DNA of 64,000 bases, from positions 1 to 64,000 of the forward strand of contig NZ_JOFV01000013.1 of the NCBI RefSeq assembly GCF_000718325.1. The letters are read 5' to 3'. Source of the stretch: Oerskovia turbata (GTDB taxonomy: Bacteria > Actinomycetota > Actinomycetes > Actinomycetales > Cellulomonadaceae). Within the stretch, counting starts at the first letter, position 1, and each line of letters opens with the position of its first letter. A program made the position numbers and the translations under genes. Under the pieces are notes generated by a model. It worked only from the letters and a program-made list of their open reading frames with translations. It was not told the origin of the DNA and did no database searches. Below are positions 1 through 8,393 of the stretch, piece by piece.

Positions 1-55
1 CAGCGCCGATGGTACTGCCCTGGAGACGGGGTGGGAGAGTAGGTCGCCGCCGGAC
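1..55 (+). rRNA. rrf: 5S ribosomal RNA, 3' end (partial)
   Basis: The first 55 bases match the 3' half of an actinobacterial 5S rRNA. They include the conserved GTGGGAGAGTAGGTCGCCGC stretch and end in CCGGAC, which would pair with the 5' end of the molecule. The gene is cut by the window edge, so 16S and 23S would lie upstream, outside the window. The 3' end is placed from memory of the family and may be off by one or two bases. Confidence 0.9.
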
Positions 56-64
56 AACCATTCA

Positions 65-98
65 CCAAAGGCCCACCCCACACGGGGTGGGCCTTTGG
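65..98 (+). terminator. Intrinsic terminator of the rRNA operon
   Basis: A perfect 15-bp stem (65-79 with 84-98) closes a 4-nt ACAC loop ten bases after the 5S 3' end. There is no long T tract, as is common in high-GC actinobacteria. The position directly after 5S fits termination of the rRNA operon. Confidence 0.88.
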
Positions 99-180
99 CG
101 TGCCTGTGACCTACCGGGCAAGCCCCTGCGACCCTGCTCGTGGGATGATGAACGTCAGTGCATATCGAAGGGACACCGCT

Positions 181-1992
181 GTGAACGACAGCCCAGAACG
201 TCACGCCGACGACCGCGACCGTAGGTCTTCCGGGGCAGGGCGGTCCGGCAACACCGGTCGTTCCTCCGGCTCCCAGGGCCGCAACCAGGGAGCTCCCCGT
301 CGTGATGGCGCCGCGGGTAAGCCGCCGCGCGCCGGCGGCGGCGAGCGCAAGAGCTATGGTGATCGTCCCCAGTCCGGTGGCGGGTCCTACGGTGGCGGTG
401 AGCGCCGTTCCTACGGTGACCGTCCCCAGTCCTCCGGCTCTGGTGAGCGCCGCTCGTACGGCGACCGCCCGCAGTCCGGTGGCGGGTCCTACGGTGGCGG
501 TGAGCGCCGCTCGTACGGTGACCGTCCGCAGTCTTCCGGCTCTGGTGAGCGCCGCTCGTACGGTGACCGTCCGCAGTCCGGTGGCGGGTCCTACGGTGGC
601 GGTGAGCGCCGCTCGTACGGTGACCGTCCGCAGTCTTCCGGCTCTGGTGAGCGCCGTTCCTACGGTGACCGCCCCCAGTCCTCCGGCTCTGGTGAGCGCC
701 GCTCGTACGGCGACCGCCCCCAGTCTTCCGGCTCCGGTGAGCGCCGCTCGTACGGCGACCGCCCCCAGTCTTCCGGCTCCGGTGAGCGCCGTTCCTACGG
801 CGACCGCCCCCAGTCCGGTGGCGGGTCCTACGGTGGCGGTGAGCGCCGCTCGTACGGCGACCGCCCCCAGTCCTCCGGCTCTGGTGAGCGCCGCTCGTAC
901 GGCGACCGCCCCCAGTCCTCCGGCTCCGGTGAGCGCCGCTCGTACGGTGACCGTCCGCAGTCCTCCGGCTCTGGCGAGCGCCGCTCGTACGGTGACCGCC
1001 CCCAGTCCGGTGGCTCTGGCGAGCGCCGCTCGTACGGTGACCGTCCGCAGTCCTCCGGCTCTGGTGAGCGCCGTCCCCACGGTGACCGTCCCCAGTCCGG
1101 CGGCGGTGAGCGCAAGAGCTACGGCGACCGCGCGCAGCGTTCGACGGATCAGGGTGAGCGGCAGTCTCGTCCGCCGCAGGACCAGCGTCACGCAGGCCCT
1201 GAGATCGACGAGGCGGTGCAGTTCTCCGACCTGGATCGTGACGTGCGCGGTCGTCTCCGGACGCTGAGCAAGGAGAACGCGACGGTCGTCGGTCGACACC
1301 TCGTCATGGCCGGCAAGCTGATCGACACCGACCCCGAGCTGGCTTACGAGCACGCCCAGGCCGCGGTGCGTCGCGCCGGCCGCGTCGACGTCGTCCGTGA
1401 GGCCGCGGGGCTGACGGCCTACCAGACCGGCCGGTACGCCGAGGCGCTGCGTGAGCTGCGCACGGTGCGCCGTCTCAACGGGTCCTCGGAGCACCTGCCG
1501 ATCATGGCGGACTGCGAGCGTGGCCTGGAGCGGCCCGAGCGCGCGATCGCCCTGGCCGCCTCGGAGGAGGCGAGCACTCTCGACGCCACGGGTCGCACCG
1601 AGCTCGCGCTCGTCGTGAGCGGTGCGCGCGTCGACCTCGGCGAGTTCGAGGCCGCCCTCGCGGTGCTCGACCAGATCCCCGCGGCTGACGCCACGGGTGA
1701 CCTGGCGCTCCGTGTGCTGCAGACCAAGGCCAGCGTCCTGGAGGCCGCGGGCCGCACCGAGGAAGCGGCCGCGATCCTCGCGGACGTCGACCCCCGTGCG
1801 CTGGCCGCCGCCCTCGGCACGTCCCTCGACGAGGACGTCGTCGTCTACGACCTGACCGAGGACGCCGTCGAGATCGACGACGAGGCGAACGGCGACGACG
1901 AGACCGACGACACGACCACGTCGGCGGCCGAGCCCGCAGACGAGACGGATGCTGCGGCGTCGGGCACGGAGAACGACGAGGAGACCAAGTGA
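181..1992 (+). CDS. Repeat-rich disordered protein with C-terminal TPR-like domain
   Basis: The GTG at 181 follows AAGGGA at 168-173 with a 7-nt spacer, better than the in-frame ATGs at 145 and 148. The 603-residue product has three parts. A basic N-terminal leader is followed, at residues 54 to about 320, by 17 tandem units of the form GERRSYGDRPQ with an SSGS or GGGSYGG linker. Residues from about 345 to 560 are alpha-helical, resemble tetratricopeptide repeats and keep the LGEFEAALAVL-type pattern. The tail is very acidic (runs of D and E). No catalytic motif is visible. TPR proteins at this position upstream of the HAD-tlyA-nadK-recN cluster are usual in actinobacteria, but the repeat domain is lineage-variable. 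The Arg/Tyr/Gly composition suggests RNA or self-association, which is inference. Its stop overlaps the next start (GTGA). Confidence 0.85.
   Translation: MNDSPERHADDRDRRSSGAGRSGNTGRSSGSQGRNQGAPRRDGAAGKPPRAGGGERKSYGDRPQSGGGSYGGGERRSYGDRPQSSGSGERRSYGDRPQSGGGSYGGGERRSYGDRPQSSGSGERRSYGDRPQSGGGSYGGGERRSYGDRPQSSGSGERRSYGDRPQSSGSGERRSYGDRPQSSGSGERRSYGDRPQSSGSGERRSYGDRPQSGGGSYGGGERRSYGDRPQSSGSGERRSYGDRPQSSGSGERRSYGDRPQSSGSGERRSYGDRPQSGGSGERRSYGDRPQSSGSGERRPHGDRPQSGGGERKSYGDRAQRSTDQGERQSRPPQDQRHAGPEIDEAVQFSDLDRDVRGRLRTLSKENATVVGRHLVMAGKLIDTDPELAYEHAQAAVRRAGRVDVVREAAGLTAYQTGRYAEALRELRTVRRLNGSSEHLPIMADCERGLERPERAIALAASEEASTLDATGRTELALVVSGARVDLGEFEAALAVLDQIPAADATGDLALRVLQTKASVLEAAGRTEEAAAILADVDPRALAAALGTSLDEDVVVYDLTEDAVEIDDEANGDDETDDTTTSAAEPADETDAAASGTENDEETK
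340..1140 (+). repeat. In-frame coding minisatellite, about 17 units of 45 or 57 bp
   Basis: The unit encodes GERRSYGDRPQ followed by SSGS (45 bp) or GGGSYGG (57 bp). Neighbouring copies are nearly identical at the DNA level and differ mostly by synonymous changes such as CGCTCGTAC versus CGTTCCTAC and CAGTCC versus CAGTCT. Such homogeneity implies recent unequal exchange or slippage. Copy number probably varies between strains, and short-read assemblies may have collapsed it. Confidence 0.9.
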
Positions 1993-3005
1993 GCCTGGGG
2001 CTGATCGCGAGCGACACCCCGCTCGCGGAACGCTACGACCTGGCCCTCGTCGACCTCGACGGTGTCGCCTACCGCGGCCACGAGCCCATCCCGAACGCCG
2101 CGACCGGGCTCGGGGGAGCCCGTGCCGCGGGCATGCGCCTCGTGTTCGTGACGAACAACGCGTCGCGCGAGCCGCAGTCGGTGGCCTCGCAGCTCACCGA
2201 GCTCGACATCCCGACGTCGCCCGAGGAGGTCATGACCGCCGCGCAGGCGGCGGCCGCGCTCCTGCGGACCCGCCTGGAGCCGGGGGCTCGCGTCCTCGTC
2301 GTCGGCGGTGCGGGACTGTTCACCGCCGTGCACGACGCTGGCTTCGTGATCGTCGAGAGCGCCGACGAGGACCCGGTCGCGGTCGCGCAGGGCTTCGCGC
2401 CCGAGCTCGGCTGGGCCCAGCTCGCGGAGGCTGCCTACGCGATCCAGCGCGGTGCCTGGCACGTCGCGAGCAACCTCGACCTGTCGCTGCCCACCGCCCG
2501 GGGCTTCGCGCCGGGCAACGGCTCGCTCGTGCGGGCCGTCCAGGCCGCGACGGGGGTCGAGCCGTCGAGCGCCGGCAAGCCCTCGCCGACGATGTACCGG
2601 CTCGCGATCGAGCGGGCCGGGGCGTCCTCGCCGCTCGTTGTCGGTGACCGCCTGGACACCGACCTCGCGGGCGCCCGCTCGGGCGGCTACCCGGGGCTGC
2701 ACGTCCTGACGGGCGTCAACGGGGGCCGTGACGCGGTCCTCGCCGAGCCCGGGCTGCGTCCGCACTACATCGGTGCGGACCTCCTGAGCCTGCTCGAGCC
2801 CCACGCGGCACCCACCCAGGGCCCCGAGGGCTGGTGGACGTGCGGCGAGGCCGCAGCACGCGTCACGGACGGCGCGCTCGAGCTGACCGGCCCCGCAGGG
2901 GTCGACCTCATCCGCGCCGCGTGCGGCGCGGCGTGGGCCGCGGTCGACGCGGGCGGTGCGGTGGATGCGGACACCGTCCCCGAGCTGGCTGTCGGTACCC
3001 CCTGA
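1989..3005 (+). CDS. HAD superfamily hydrolase, subclass IIA (NagD/PGP-like)
   Basis: A 338-residue HAD phosphatase. Motif I is DLDGV with the catalytic aspartates at residues 22 and 24. Motif II is the TNN of VTNNAS, motif III the lysine of GKPSP, and motif IV GDRLDTD. The C2-type cap between motifs II and III places it with NagD/p-nitrophenyl phosphatase-like enzymes, which dephosphorylate small phosphorylated metabolites in the cytoplasm. About 60 residues after the HAD core look unrelated to the fold. The GTG start overlaps the previous stop by 4 nt. The natural substrate cannot be read from sequence. Confidence 0.88.
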   Translation: MSLGLIASDTPLAERYDLALVDLDGVAYRGHEPIPNAATGLGGARAAGMRLVFVTNNASREPQSVASQLTELDIPTSPEEVMTAAQAAAALLRTRLEPGARVLVVGGAGLFTAVHDAGFVIVESADEDPVAVAQGFAPELGWAQLAEAAYAIQRGAWHVASNLDLSLPTARGFAPGNGSLVRAVQAATGVEPSSAGKPSPTMYRLAIERAGASSPLVVGDRLDTDLAGARSGGYPGLHVLTGVNGGRDAVLAEPGLRPHYIGADLLSLLEPHAAPTQGPEGWWTCGEAAARVTDGALELTGPAGVDLIRAACGAAWAAVDAGGAVDADTVPELAVGTP

Positions 3006-3022
3006 GATCGTGACCTGACCGG

Positions 3023-3028
3023 TAGCGT
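3023..3028 (+). promoter_or_regulatory. Candidate -10 element (TAGCGT) upstream of the small-protein/tlyA genes
   Basis: TAGCGT lies in the 111-bp gap before the 76-residue gene, with a predicted start near 3035. No clear -35 is seen. The transcribed leader would contain two copies of CACCGGTGCGG, at 3031-3041 and 3071-3081, and could form GGTGCG/CGCACC hairpins. The evidence is the hexamer and its position only. Confidence 0.35.
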
Positions 3029-3116
3029 TGCACCGGTGCGGTGACGTGCGGCCGTGAGCCGCGCTCCACCCACCGGTGCGGCGCACCGCACCCTGGAACG
3101 GACTGGAGGTCCACGC

Positions 3117-3347
3117 ATGGCGCAGGACACCGTCGACGACGGCGCCCCCACCCAGACCCCCGTCCCCACCCCCGGGGACGTGCGGACCGGCGCGACGCCG
3201 TCGGGCAGCGAGCCTGCCGACGACGCGGTCGCCCAGGCGCTCGGCCGGCTCGACGAGCTCGCCGACGCCCCCCTGACCCACCACGTCGCAGTGTTCGACG
3301 CGATCCACGAGGCCCTCCAGGAGCGTCTCGCGGACGCGGAGGACTGA
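3117..3347 (+). CDS. Small conserved acidic protein
   Basis: A 76-residue protein. The ATG at 3117 has TGGAGGT at 3104-3110, six bases upstream, which is why the upstream in-frame GTG at 3054 was not chosen. The first 40 residues are Pro/Thr/Asp-rich and probably disordered. The last 35 form one amphipathic helix pair (AVAQALGRLDELADAPLTHH, then VFDAIHEALQERL). Short proteins of this kind precede tlyA in many actinobacteria. I know no assigned function. It is two bases from the tlyA start and is probably cotranscribed and coupled with it. Confidence 0.75.
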   Translation: MAQDTVDDGAPTQTPVPTPGDVRTGATPSGSEPADDAVAQALGRLDELADAPLTHHVAVFDAIHEALQERLADAED

Positions 3348-3349
3348 GC

Positions 3350-4375
3350 GTGGGCGCACGCGTCGACGCCGAGCTCGTCCGCCGCGGCCTCGCCAGGTCG
3401 CGGCGCCAGGCCGCCGAGCTCGTGGCCGCCGGACGCGTCACGGTCGACGGCAGGACCGTCGCCAAGCCGTCGCTGCCGGTGACGGACGAGCAGAGCGTCG
3501 CCGTCGAGCAGGACCCCACCGACCCCGGCTACGCCTCCCGTGCGGCCTTCAAGCTCGCGGGAGCCCTCGACGCGATCACCACCACGGTGCCGGACCGTGC
3601 CCCACGGGTCGCGGACGCCTCGTGCCTCGACCTGGGCGCGTCGACCGGCGGCTTCACCGACGTCCTGCTGCGCCGTGGAGCGCGACGCGTCGTGGCGGTC
3701 GACGTCGGGCACGACCAGCTCGTGCCCGCGCTGCGCGAGGACCCGCGCGTCGTGGTCCGCGAAGGCTTCAACGTGCGCGACCTCGCCCCGGGCGACCTCG
3801 ACGAGGCGCCCGAGCTGGTCGTGGCCGACCTGTCCTTCATCTCGTTGCGCCTGGTCCTGCCCCCCGTCGCAGCGGTCGTCGCTCCCGGTACGGACCTGCT
3901 GCTCATGGTCAAGCCGCAGTTCGAGGTGGGGCGCGAACGGCTCGGCACCGGGGGAGTGGTCCGCGACCCGGCGCTGCACGGGCGCGCCGTGCTCGATGTG
4001 GCCCTCGACGCGGCCGGCCTCGGCCTGCGCCCGCTCGGCGTGATCCCCAGCCCGCTGCCCGGTCCGAGCGGCAACCGCGAGTTCTTCGTGTGGCTGCGCG
4101 CGGTCGAAGCCCCCGCGCCCGTCGACCGCGAGGCTCTCGCCCACGCGGTCGAGCACGCCGTGTCCTCGGCGGTGTCGACCGTCCCGGTCGTGGCCACGGT
4201 CGACGAGCCGGCCGACGCCCCGGGCGTCGCTCATGTCACGTCGCCCGCACCCCCTCGCGGCGTCGCGGACCTGACAGACTCGCAACCAGACCCGCAGCCG
4301 GCGCCCGACGACGGTGCGCCCACCCAGGACCACGGCGCCGCCGCGGACCGACGACCGACCGGAGGAGCCCAGTGA
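3350..4375 (+). CDS. tlyA: TlyA family rRNA 2'-O-methyltransferase
   Basis: A 341-residue protein. An N-terminal S4 RNA-binding domain (about 1-60, LARSRRQAAELVAAGRVTVD) is followed by an FtsJ-like Rossmann methyltransferase with the SAM site LDLGASTGGFTD and the motif ADLSFISLR. TlyA in mycobacteria 2'-O-methylates 16S and 23S rRNA at cytidines and so sets capreomycin sensitivity. Activity here is inferred from family. The GTG start at 3350 gives the canonical N-terminus. The last ~75 residues, after the fold ends near LRAVEAPA, form a Pro/Asp/Ala-rich tail not needed for the family fold. The stop overlaps nadK (GTGA). Confidence 0.92.
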   Translation: MGARVDAELVRRGLARSRRQAAELVAAGRVTVDGRTVAKPSLPVTDEQSVAVEQDPTDPGYASRAAFKLAGALDAITTTVPDRAPRVADASCLDLGASTGGFTDVLLRRGARRVVAVDVGHDQLVPALREDPRVVVREGFNVRDLAPGDLDEAPELVVADLSFISLRLVLPPVAAVVAPGTDLLLMVKPQFEVGRERLGTGGVVRDPALHGRAVLDVALDAAGLGLRPLGVIPSPLPGPSGNREFFVWLRAVEAPAPVDREALAHAVEHAVSSAVSTVPVVATVDEPADAPGVAHVTSPAPPRGVADLTDSQPDPQPAPDDGAPTQDHGAAADRRPTGGAQ

Positions 4376-5367
4376 CCAGGAGAGTGCTGATCGTCACGCA
4401 CGGCGGACGCCCCGAGGCGGTCGTCGCACTGCACGAGGCGGTCAAGGAGCTCCAGGACGCAGGCTTCGAGGTCGGGCTGCACGACGACGACCTCGCCGAG
4501 ACGTTCGGTGACCACATGGCCCAGCTGCGCACGCGCGAGGGCGTCGCGGAGTCCGAGGTCGTCATGGTCCTCGGCGGCGACGGCACGATCCTGCGTGCCG
4601 CCGAGCTCACGCACGGCACGGGCGTCCCTCTGCTCGGCGTCAACCTCGGACACGTGGGCTTCCTGGCAGAGGCCGAGCGCGAGGGGCTGCCCGCAGCCGT
4701 CCAGCGCCTCGCCGCCCGCGACTACGTGGTCGAGGAGCGCGGGGTGCTCGAGGTCCGCGTCACGCTGCCCGGTGAGGACGAACCACGGATCGGCTGGGCG
4801 CTCAACGAGGCGACGGTCGAGAAGGCGTCGCGCGAACGCATGATCGAGGTCGCGATCGGGGTCGACGGGCGGCCGCTGTCGTCGTTCGGCTGCGACGGGG
4901 TGGTCATGTCGACCGCGACGGGGTCGACCGCGCACGCGTTCTCCGCCGGGGGACCTGTCGTGTGGCCCGACGTCGACGCGATGCTGCTCGTGCCGCTCGC
5001 GGCGCACGCCCTGTTCGCACGGCCGCTCGTCGTCGGCCCGACGTCGACGTTCGCGCTCGAGCTCCTCCAGCGTTCCGGCCCGGCCGTGCTCACGTGCGAC
5101 GGGCGCCGACGCATCGACCTGCCCGCAGGTGCGCGCGTCGAGGTCTCGCGCGGTGCCTCGCCGATCCGCCTCGCGCGGCTCTCCACCGCCCCCTTCACGG
5201 ACCGGCTCGTGTCCAAGTTCTCGCTGCCCGTCGTCGGCTGGCGCGGCCGCGTCGCCGAGGATGCCGCAGACGCCGTCCGTGTCGCGCGCAAGGCCGCGGC
5301 CGACGCCGTGGACGCCGCTCGGCTCGGCGGCCCGCGCCCCACCGTTCCCGACCCGAAGGAGGACTGA
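4372..5367 (+). CDS. nadK: NAD kinase
   Basis: Phosphorylates NAD to NADP in the cytoplasm. The 331-residue product has the diagnostic GGDGT motif at residues 68-72, followed by GVNLGHVGFLAE, NEATVEK, the TATGSTAHAFSAGG loop and a LTCDGR-type region, in the usual order. The C-terminal ~35 residues form an Ala/Asp/Val-rich helix beyond the catalytic core. The GTG start overlaps the tlyA stop by 4 nt, giving translational coupling. recN begins 3 nt after its stop, so tlyA-nadK-recN reads as one operon, an order conserved across actinobacteria and beyond. Confidence 0.97.
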   Translation: MTRRVLIVTHGGRPEAVVALHEAVKELQDAGFEVGLHDDDLAETFGDHMAQLRTREGVAESEVVMVLGGDGTILRAAELTHGTGVPLLGVNLGHVGFLAEAEREGLPAAVQRLAARDYVVEERGVLEVRVTLPGEDEPRIGWALNEATVEKASRERMIEVAIGVDGRPLSSFGCDGVVMSTATGSTAHAFSAGGPVVWPDVDAMLLVPLAAHALFARPLVVGPTSTFALELLQRSGPAVLTCDGRRRIDLPAGARVEVSRGASPIRLARLSTAPFTDRLVSKFSLPVVGWRGRVAEDAADAVRVARKAAADAVDAARLGGPRPTVPDPKED

Positions 5368-5369
5368 CC

Positions 5370-7118
5370 GTGCTCGAAGAGATCTCGATCGAGAACCTCG
5401 GTGTCATCCGTGCCGCCCGTGTCCCGCTCCACCCCGGCCTGACGGTCATCACGGGGGAGACCGGTGCCGGCAAGACCATGGTCCTGACCGGCCTGGGCCT
5501 GCTCATGGGCGGCAAGGCCGACCCGTCGTCGGTGCGCCCCGGCGCGACCGGTGCCGTGGTCGAGGGGCGCCTGCGCGTGAGCGGGCGCGACGCCGTCGGG
5601 CAGCGCATCGACGAGGCCGGCGGGAGCGTCGACGACGACGGGACGGTCGTCGTCCTGCGGACCGTCGCGGCCGAGGGACGCTCGCGTGCACACCTGGGTG
5701 GGCGCAGCGTGCCCCAGGGCGTGCTCGCGGAGATCGCCGACGACCTCGTGACCGTGCACGGGCAGGCCGACCAGCTGCGCCTGCGCACCCCGAGCCACCA
5801 GCGCGTCGCGCTCGACGCGTTCGCCGGGCGCGCGCACGCCGAGCTCCTCGACCAGTACCGGGCGGCGTGGGTCGAGCGCACCGGCCTGCTCGACGAGATC
5901 GCCGACCTCACGGCACGCGCACAGGAGCGCGCGCGCGAGGCCGAGCTCCTGCGCATCGGGCTCACCGAGATCGAGCGCGTCGACCCGCAGCCCGGCGAGG
6001 ACACCGAGCTCACGTCCCTCGTCGCGCGCCTCGGGAACGCCGAAGAGCTGCGCCTGGGGGCGCAGGCCGCGCACGACGCGATCGTGGGCGACGACGCCCT
6101 CGACGGGGGCGACGTCCCCGGGGACGCGACGTCGGCCGTCGAACGCGCCCGGCGTGCGCTCGAGACCGCGAGCCACCTCGACCCGGGCCTGACCGGTCTC
6201 GTCGAGCGCATCGCGGGCGTCGGGTACGTGCTCGCCGACATCGCGACCGAGGTCTCGGGCTACGTCGAGGACCTCCAGGCCGACCCGGGCGGGCTCGAGC
6301 AGGCGCACACGCGTCTGGCCGCCCTGGGCGGGCTCACGCGCACCTACGGCGACACGATCGACGACGTCCTGGCCTGGGCCAGCGACGCCGGGCTGCGCCT
6401 GCTCGACCTCGACGACGGCGGCGAGCGGCTGCGCTCGATGACCGAGCGGGCCGACGAGCTCACCGCGACGCTGTCCGCGCTCGGCACCCGCATCACCGCC
6501 GCACGCACCGCGACGGGGGAGCGCCTCGCGCGTGCCGTGACGGACGAGCTCGCAGGGCTCGCCATGACCGGGTCGAGCCTTGTGGTCGACGTGACCCCCG
6601 CCGACGAGCCCGGCCCGTGGGGCGCGGACGTCGTGACGCTCTCGCTCGTGCCCCACCCCGGCTCCCCGCCGAGGCCGCTCGGCAAGGGGGCCTCGGGCGG
6701 TGAGCTCTCGCGCGTGATGCTCGCGATCGAGGTCGCGCTGGCCACGTCGGGCGCGGACGCGGGAACCGACGACGCCGCACCACTGCCCACGTTCGTCTTC
6801 GACGAGGTCGACGCGGGCGTCGGCGGACGCGCGGCCGTCGAGGTGGGCAGACGCCTCGCGTCGCTGGCCCGCACGGCCCAGGTGATCGTCGTGACGCACC
6901 TCGCGCAGGTCGCCGCGTTCGCCGACTCCCAGCTCGTGGTCACCAAGTCCGCAGGTGGCGTCGGGGGTGTCGACCCGGTCACGGTCACGGGCGTGCACGA
7001 GGTCACGGGCGAGGACCGCGTCCGCGAGCTGGCGCGCATGCTCTCCGGGCAGGAGGAGTCCGACGCCGCCCGCCAGCACGCGCTCGAACTGCTCGAGTCC
7101 TCGGTCGTGGGACGATAG
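5370..7118 (+). CDS. recN: DNA repair ATPase RecN
   Basis: An SMC-like ATPase acting in double-strand break repair. The 582-residue protein has Walker A GETGAGKT at residues 29-36, long coiled-coil-compatible helices through about 160-390, an ABC signature KGASGGELSRVMLA near 450, Walker B FVFDEVDAGVGG, and a terminal TQVIVVTHLAQVAAFAD switch region. GTG at 5370 follows GAAGGAGG near the nadK stop. Length and motif order match the family. The 5-nt gap to steA suggests one transcript. Confidence 0.96.
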   Translation: MLEEISIENLGVIRAARVPLHPGLTVITGETGAGKTMVLTGLGLLMGGKADPSSVRPGATGAVVEGRLRVSGRDAVGQRIDEAGGSVDDDGTVVVLRTVAAEGRSRAHLGGRSVPQGVLAEIADDLVTVHGQADQLRLRTPSHQRVALDAFAGRAHAELLDQYRAAWVERTGLLDEIADLTARAQERAREAELLRIGLTEIERVDPQPGEDTELTSLVARLGNAEELRLGAQAAHDAIVGDDALDGGDVPGDATSAVERARRALETASHLDPGLTGLVERIAGVGYVLADIATEVSGYVEDLQADPGGLEQAHTRLAALGGLTRTYGDTIDDVLAWASDAGLRLLDLDDGGERLRSMTERADELTATLSALGTRITAARTATGERLARAVTDELAGLAMTGSSLVVDVTPADEPGPWGADVVTLSLVPHPGSPPRPLGKGASGGELSRVMLAIEVALATSGADAGTDDAAPLPTFVFDEVDAGVGGRAAVEVGRRLASLARTAQVIVVTHLAQVAAFADSQLVVTKSAGGVGGVDPVTVTGVHEVTGEDRVRELARMLSGQEESDAARQHALELLESSVVGR

Positions 7119-7123
7119 CCGCG

Positions 7124-8308
7124 ATGAGAATCACTCTGCGCAGAACTACGTCCGACGTGGCGGAGCCGGGAACCAGCGGCCCCGCCCGCGTCGATGCCCG
7201 CACCAAGGCCCTCACCAAGCGGCTCAAGCCCGGTGACGTCGCGGTCATCGACCACCTCGACATCGACCGTGTCGCGGCCGACGCCCTCGTCACCGCCAAG
7301 CCGCTCGCGGTGCTCAACGCCGCGAAGTCGATCTCGGGCCGCTACCCGAACCTCGGGCCGGAGATCCTGGTAGACGCCGGGATCATCCTGATCGACGACC
7401 TCGGCAGCGGCATCATGAGCATCTCCGACGGCCGTGAGCTGAGGCTCGAGGACGGCAAGGTGTACGCGGGCGAGGACCTGCTCGCCGAGGGCGTGCGGCA
7501 GACCCCCGAGACGATCGCCGTGAGCCTCGACGAGGCCCGCGCGGGGCTGTCCGAGGAGATCGAGCGCTTCGCGGAGAACACCATGGACTACATGCGGCGC
7601 GAGCGAGAGCTCCTGCTCGACGGTGTCGGCGTCCCGGACATCCGCACCGATATCGAGGGCCGTCAGGTCCTGATCGTCGTGCGCGGCTACCACTACCGCG
7701 AGGACCTCGCGACGTTGCGCCCGTACATCAAGGAGTACCGACCCCTGCTCATCGGGGTCGACGGCGGCGCCGACGCGATCCTCGACGCGGGCTGGAAGCC
7801 CGACATGATCGTGGGCGACATGGACTCGGTCTCCGACCGCGCGCTCTCGTGCGGTGCCGAGATCGTGGTGCACGCCTACCGTGACGGCAAGGCGCCCGGG
7901 CTCGAGCGGGTCCAGGCACTCGGCGTCGAGCCCGTGGTCTTCCCCGCGACCGGCACGAGCGAGGACATCGCGATGCTCATGGCCGACGACAAGGGCGCCG
8001 AGCTCATCGTCGCGGTCGGTACGCACGCGACGCTCGTCGAGTTCCTCGACAAGGGCCGCTCGGGCATGGCGAGCACGTTCCTCACACGACTGCGCGTGGG
8101 CGGCAAGCTCGTCGACGCCAAGGGCGTCTCGCGCCTCTACCAGCACCGGATCTCGAACCTGCAGCTCACGCTGCTCTCGCTCGCCGGGCTCTTCGCCGTG
8201 ATCATGGCGATGTGGTCCACGGCCGCGGGGCAGACGGTCTTCGGCATCATCGGCGCCCGCTTCGACGACTTCGTCTCGTGGATCGGCGCACTGTTCGGGG
8301 GCGCATGA
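7124..8308 (+). CDS. steA: Putative cytokinetic ring protein SteA
   Basis: A 394-residue protein resembling SteA of Corynebacterium glutamicum and Rv1697 of M. tuberculosis. The C-terminal half has the thiamin pyrophosphokinase-like fold signature LLIGVDGGADAILDAGWKPD, then MIVGDMDSVSD, then GTSEDIAMLMADDKGAELI. One transmembrane segment lies near 345-370 (LLSLAGLFAVIMAMW), followed by a short amphipathic tail. In Corynebacterium SteA works with SteB at the septum to promote daughter-cell separation through the RipC/FtsEX pathway; that role here is inferred. steB follows in the same direction, as in those genomes. Confidence 0.85.
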   Translation: MRITLRRTTSDVAEPGTSGPARVDARTKALTKRLKPGDVAVIDHLDIDRVAADALVTAKPLAVLNAAKSISGRYPNLGPEILVDAGIILIDDLGSGIMSISDGRELRLEDGKVYAGEDLLAEGVRQTPETIAVSLDEARAGLSEEIERFAENTMDYMRRERELLLDGVGVPDIRTDIEGRQVLIVVRGYHYREDLATLRPYIKEYRPLLIGVDGGADAILDAGWKPDMIVGDMDSVSDRALSCGAEIVVHAYRDGKAPGLERVQALGVEPVVFPATGTSEDIAMLMADDKGAELIVAVGTHATLVEFLDKGRSGMASTFLTRLRVGGKLVDAKGVSRLYQHRISNLQLTLLSLAGLFAVIMAMWSTAAGQTVFGIIGARFDDFVSWIGALFGGA

Positions 8309-8393
8309 GCTCCCGCACGACCGACCTCCCCACCTCCCTGACGCGCACCGACCGCACGTCGCCCCGCACGGACACGAAGGACGCAACAGCACA

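Noticed and set aside
828..1115. A Pro/Arg repeat frame antisense to the repeat gene
   Set aside because: It arises only because the coding repeats are open in several frames.
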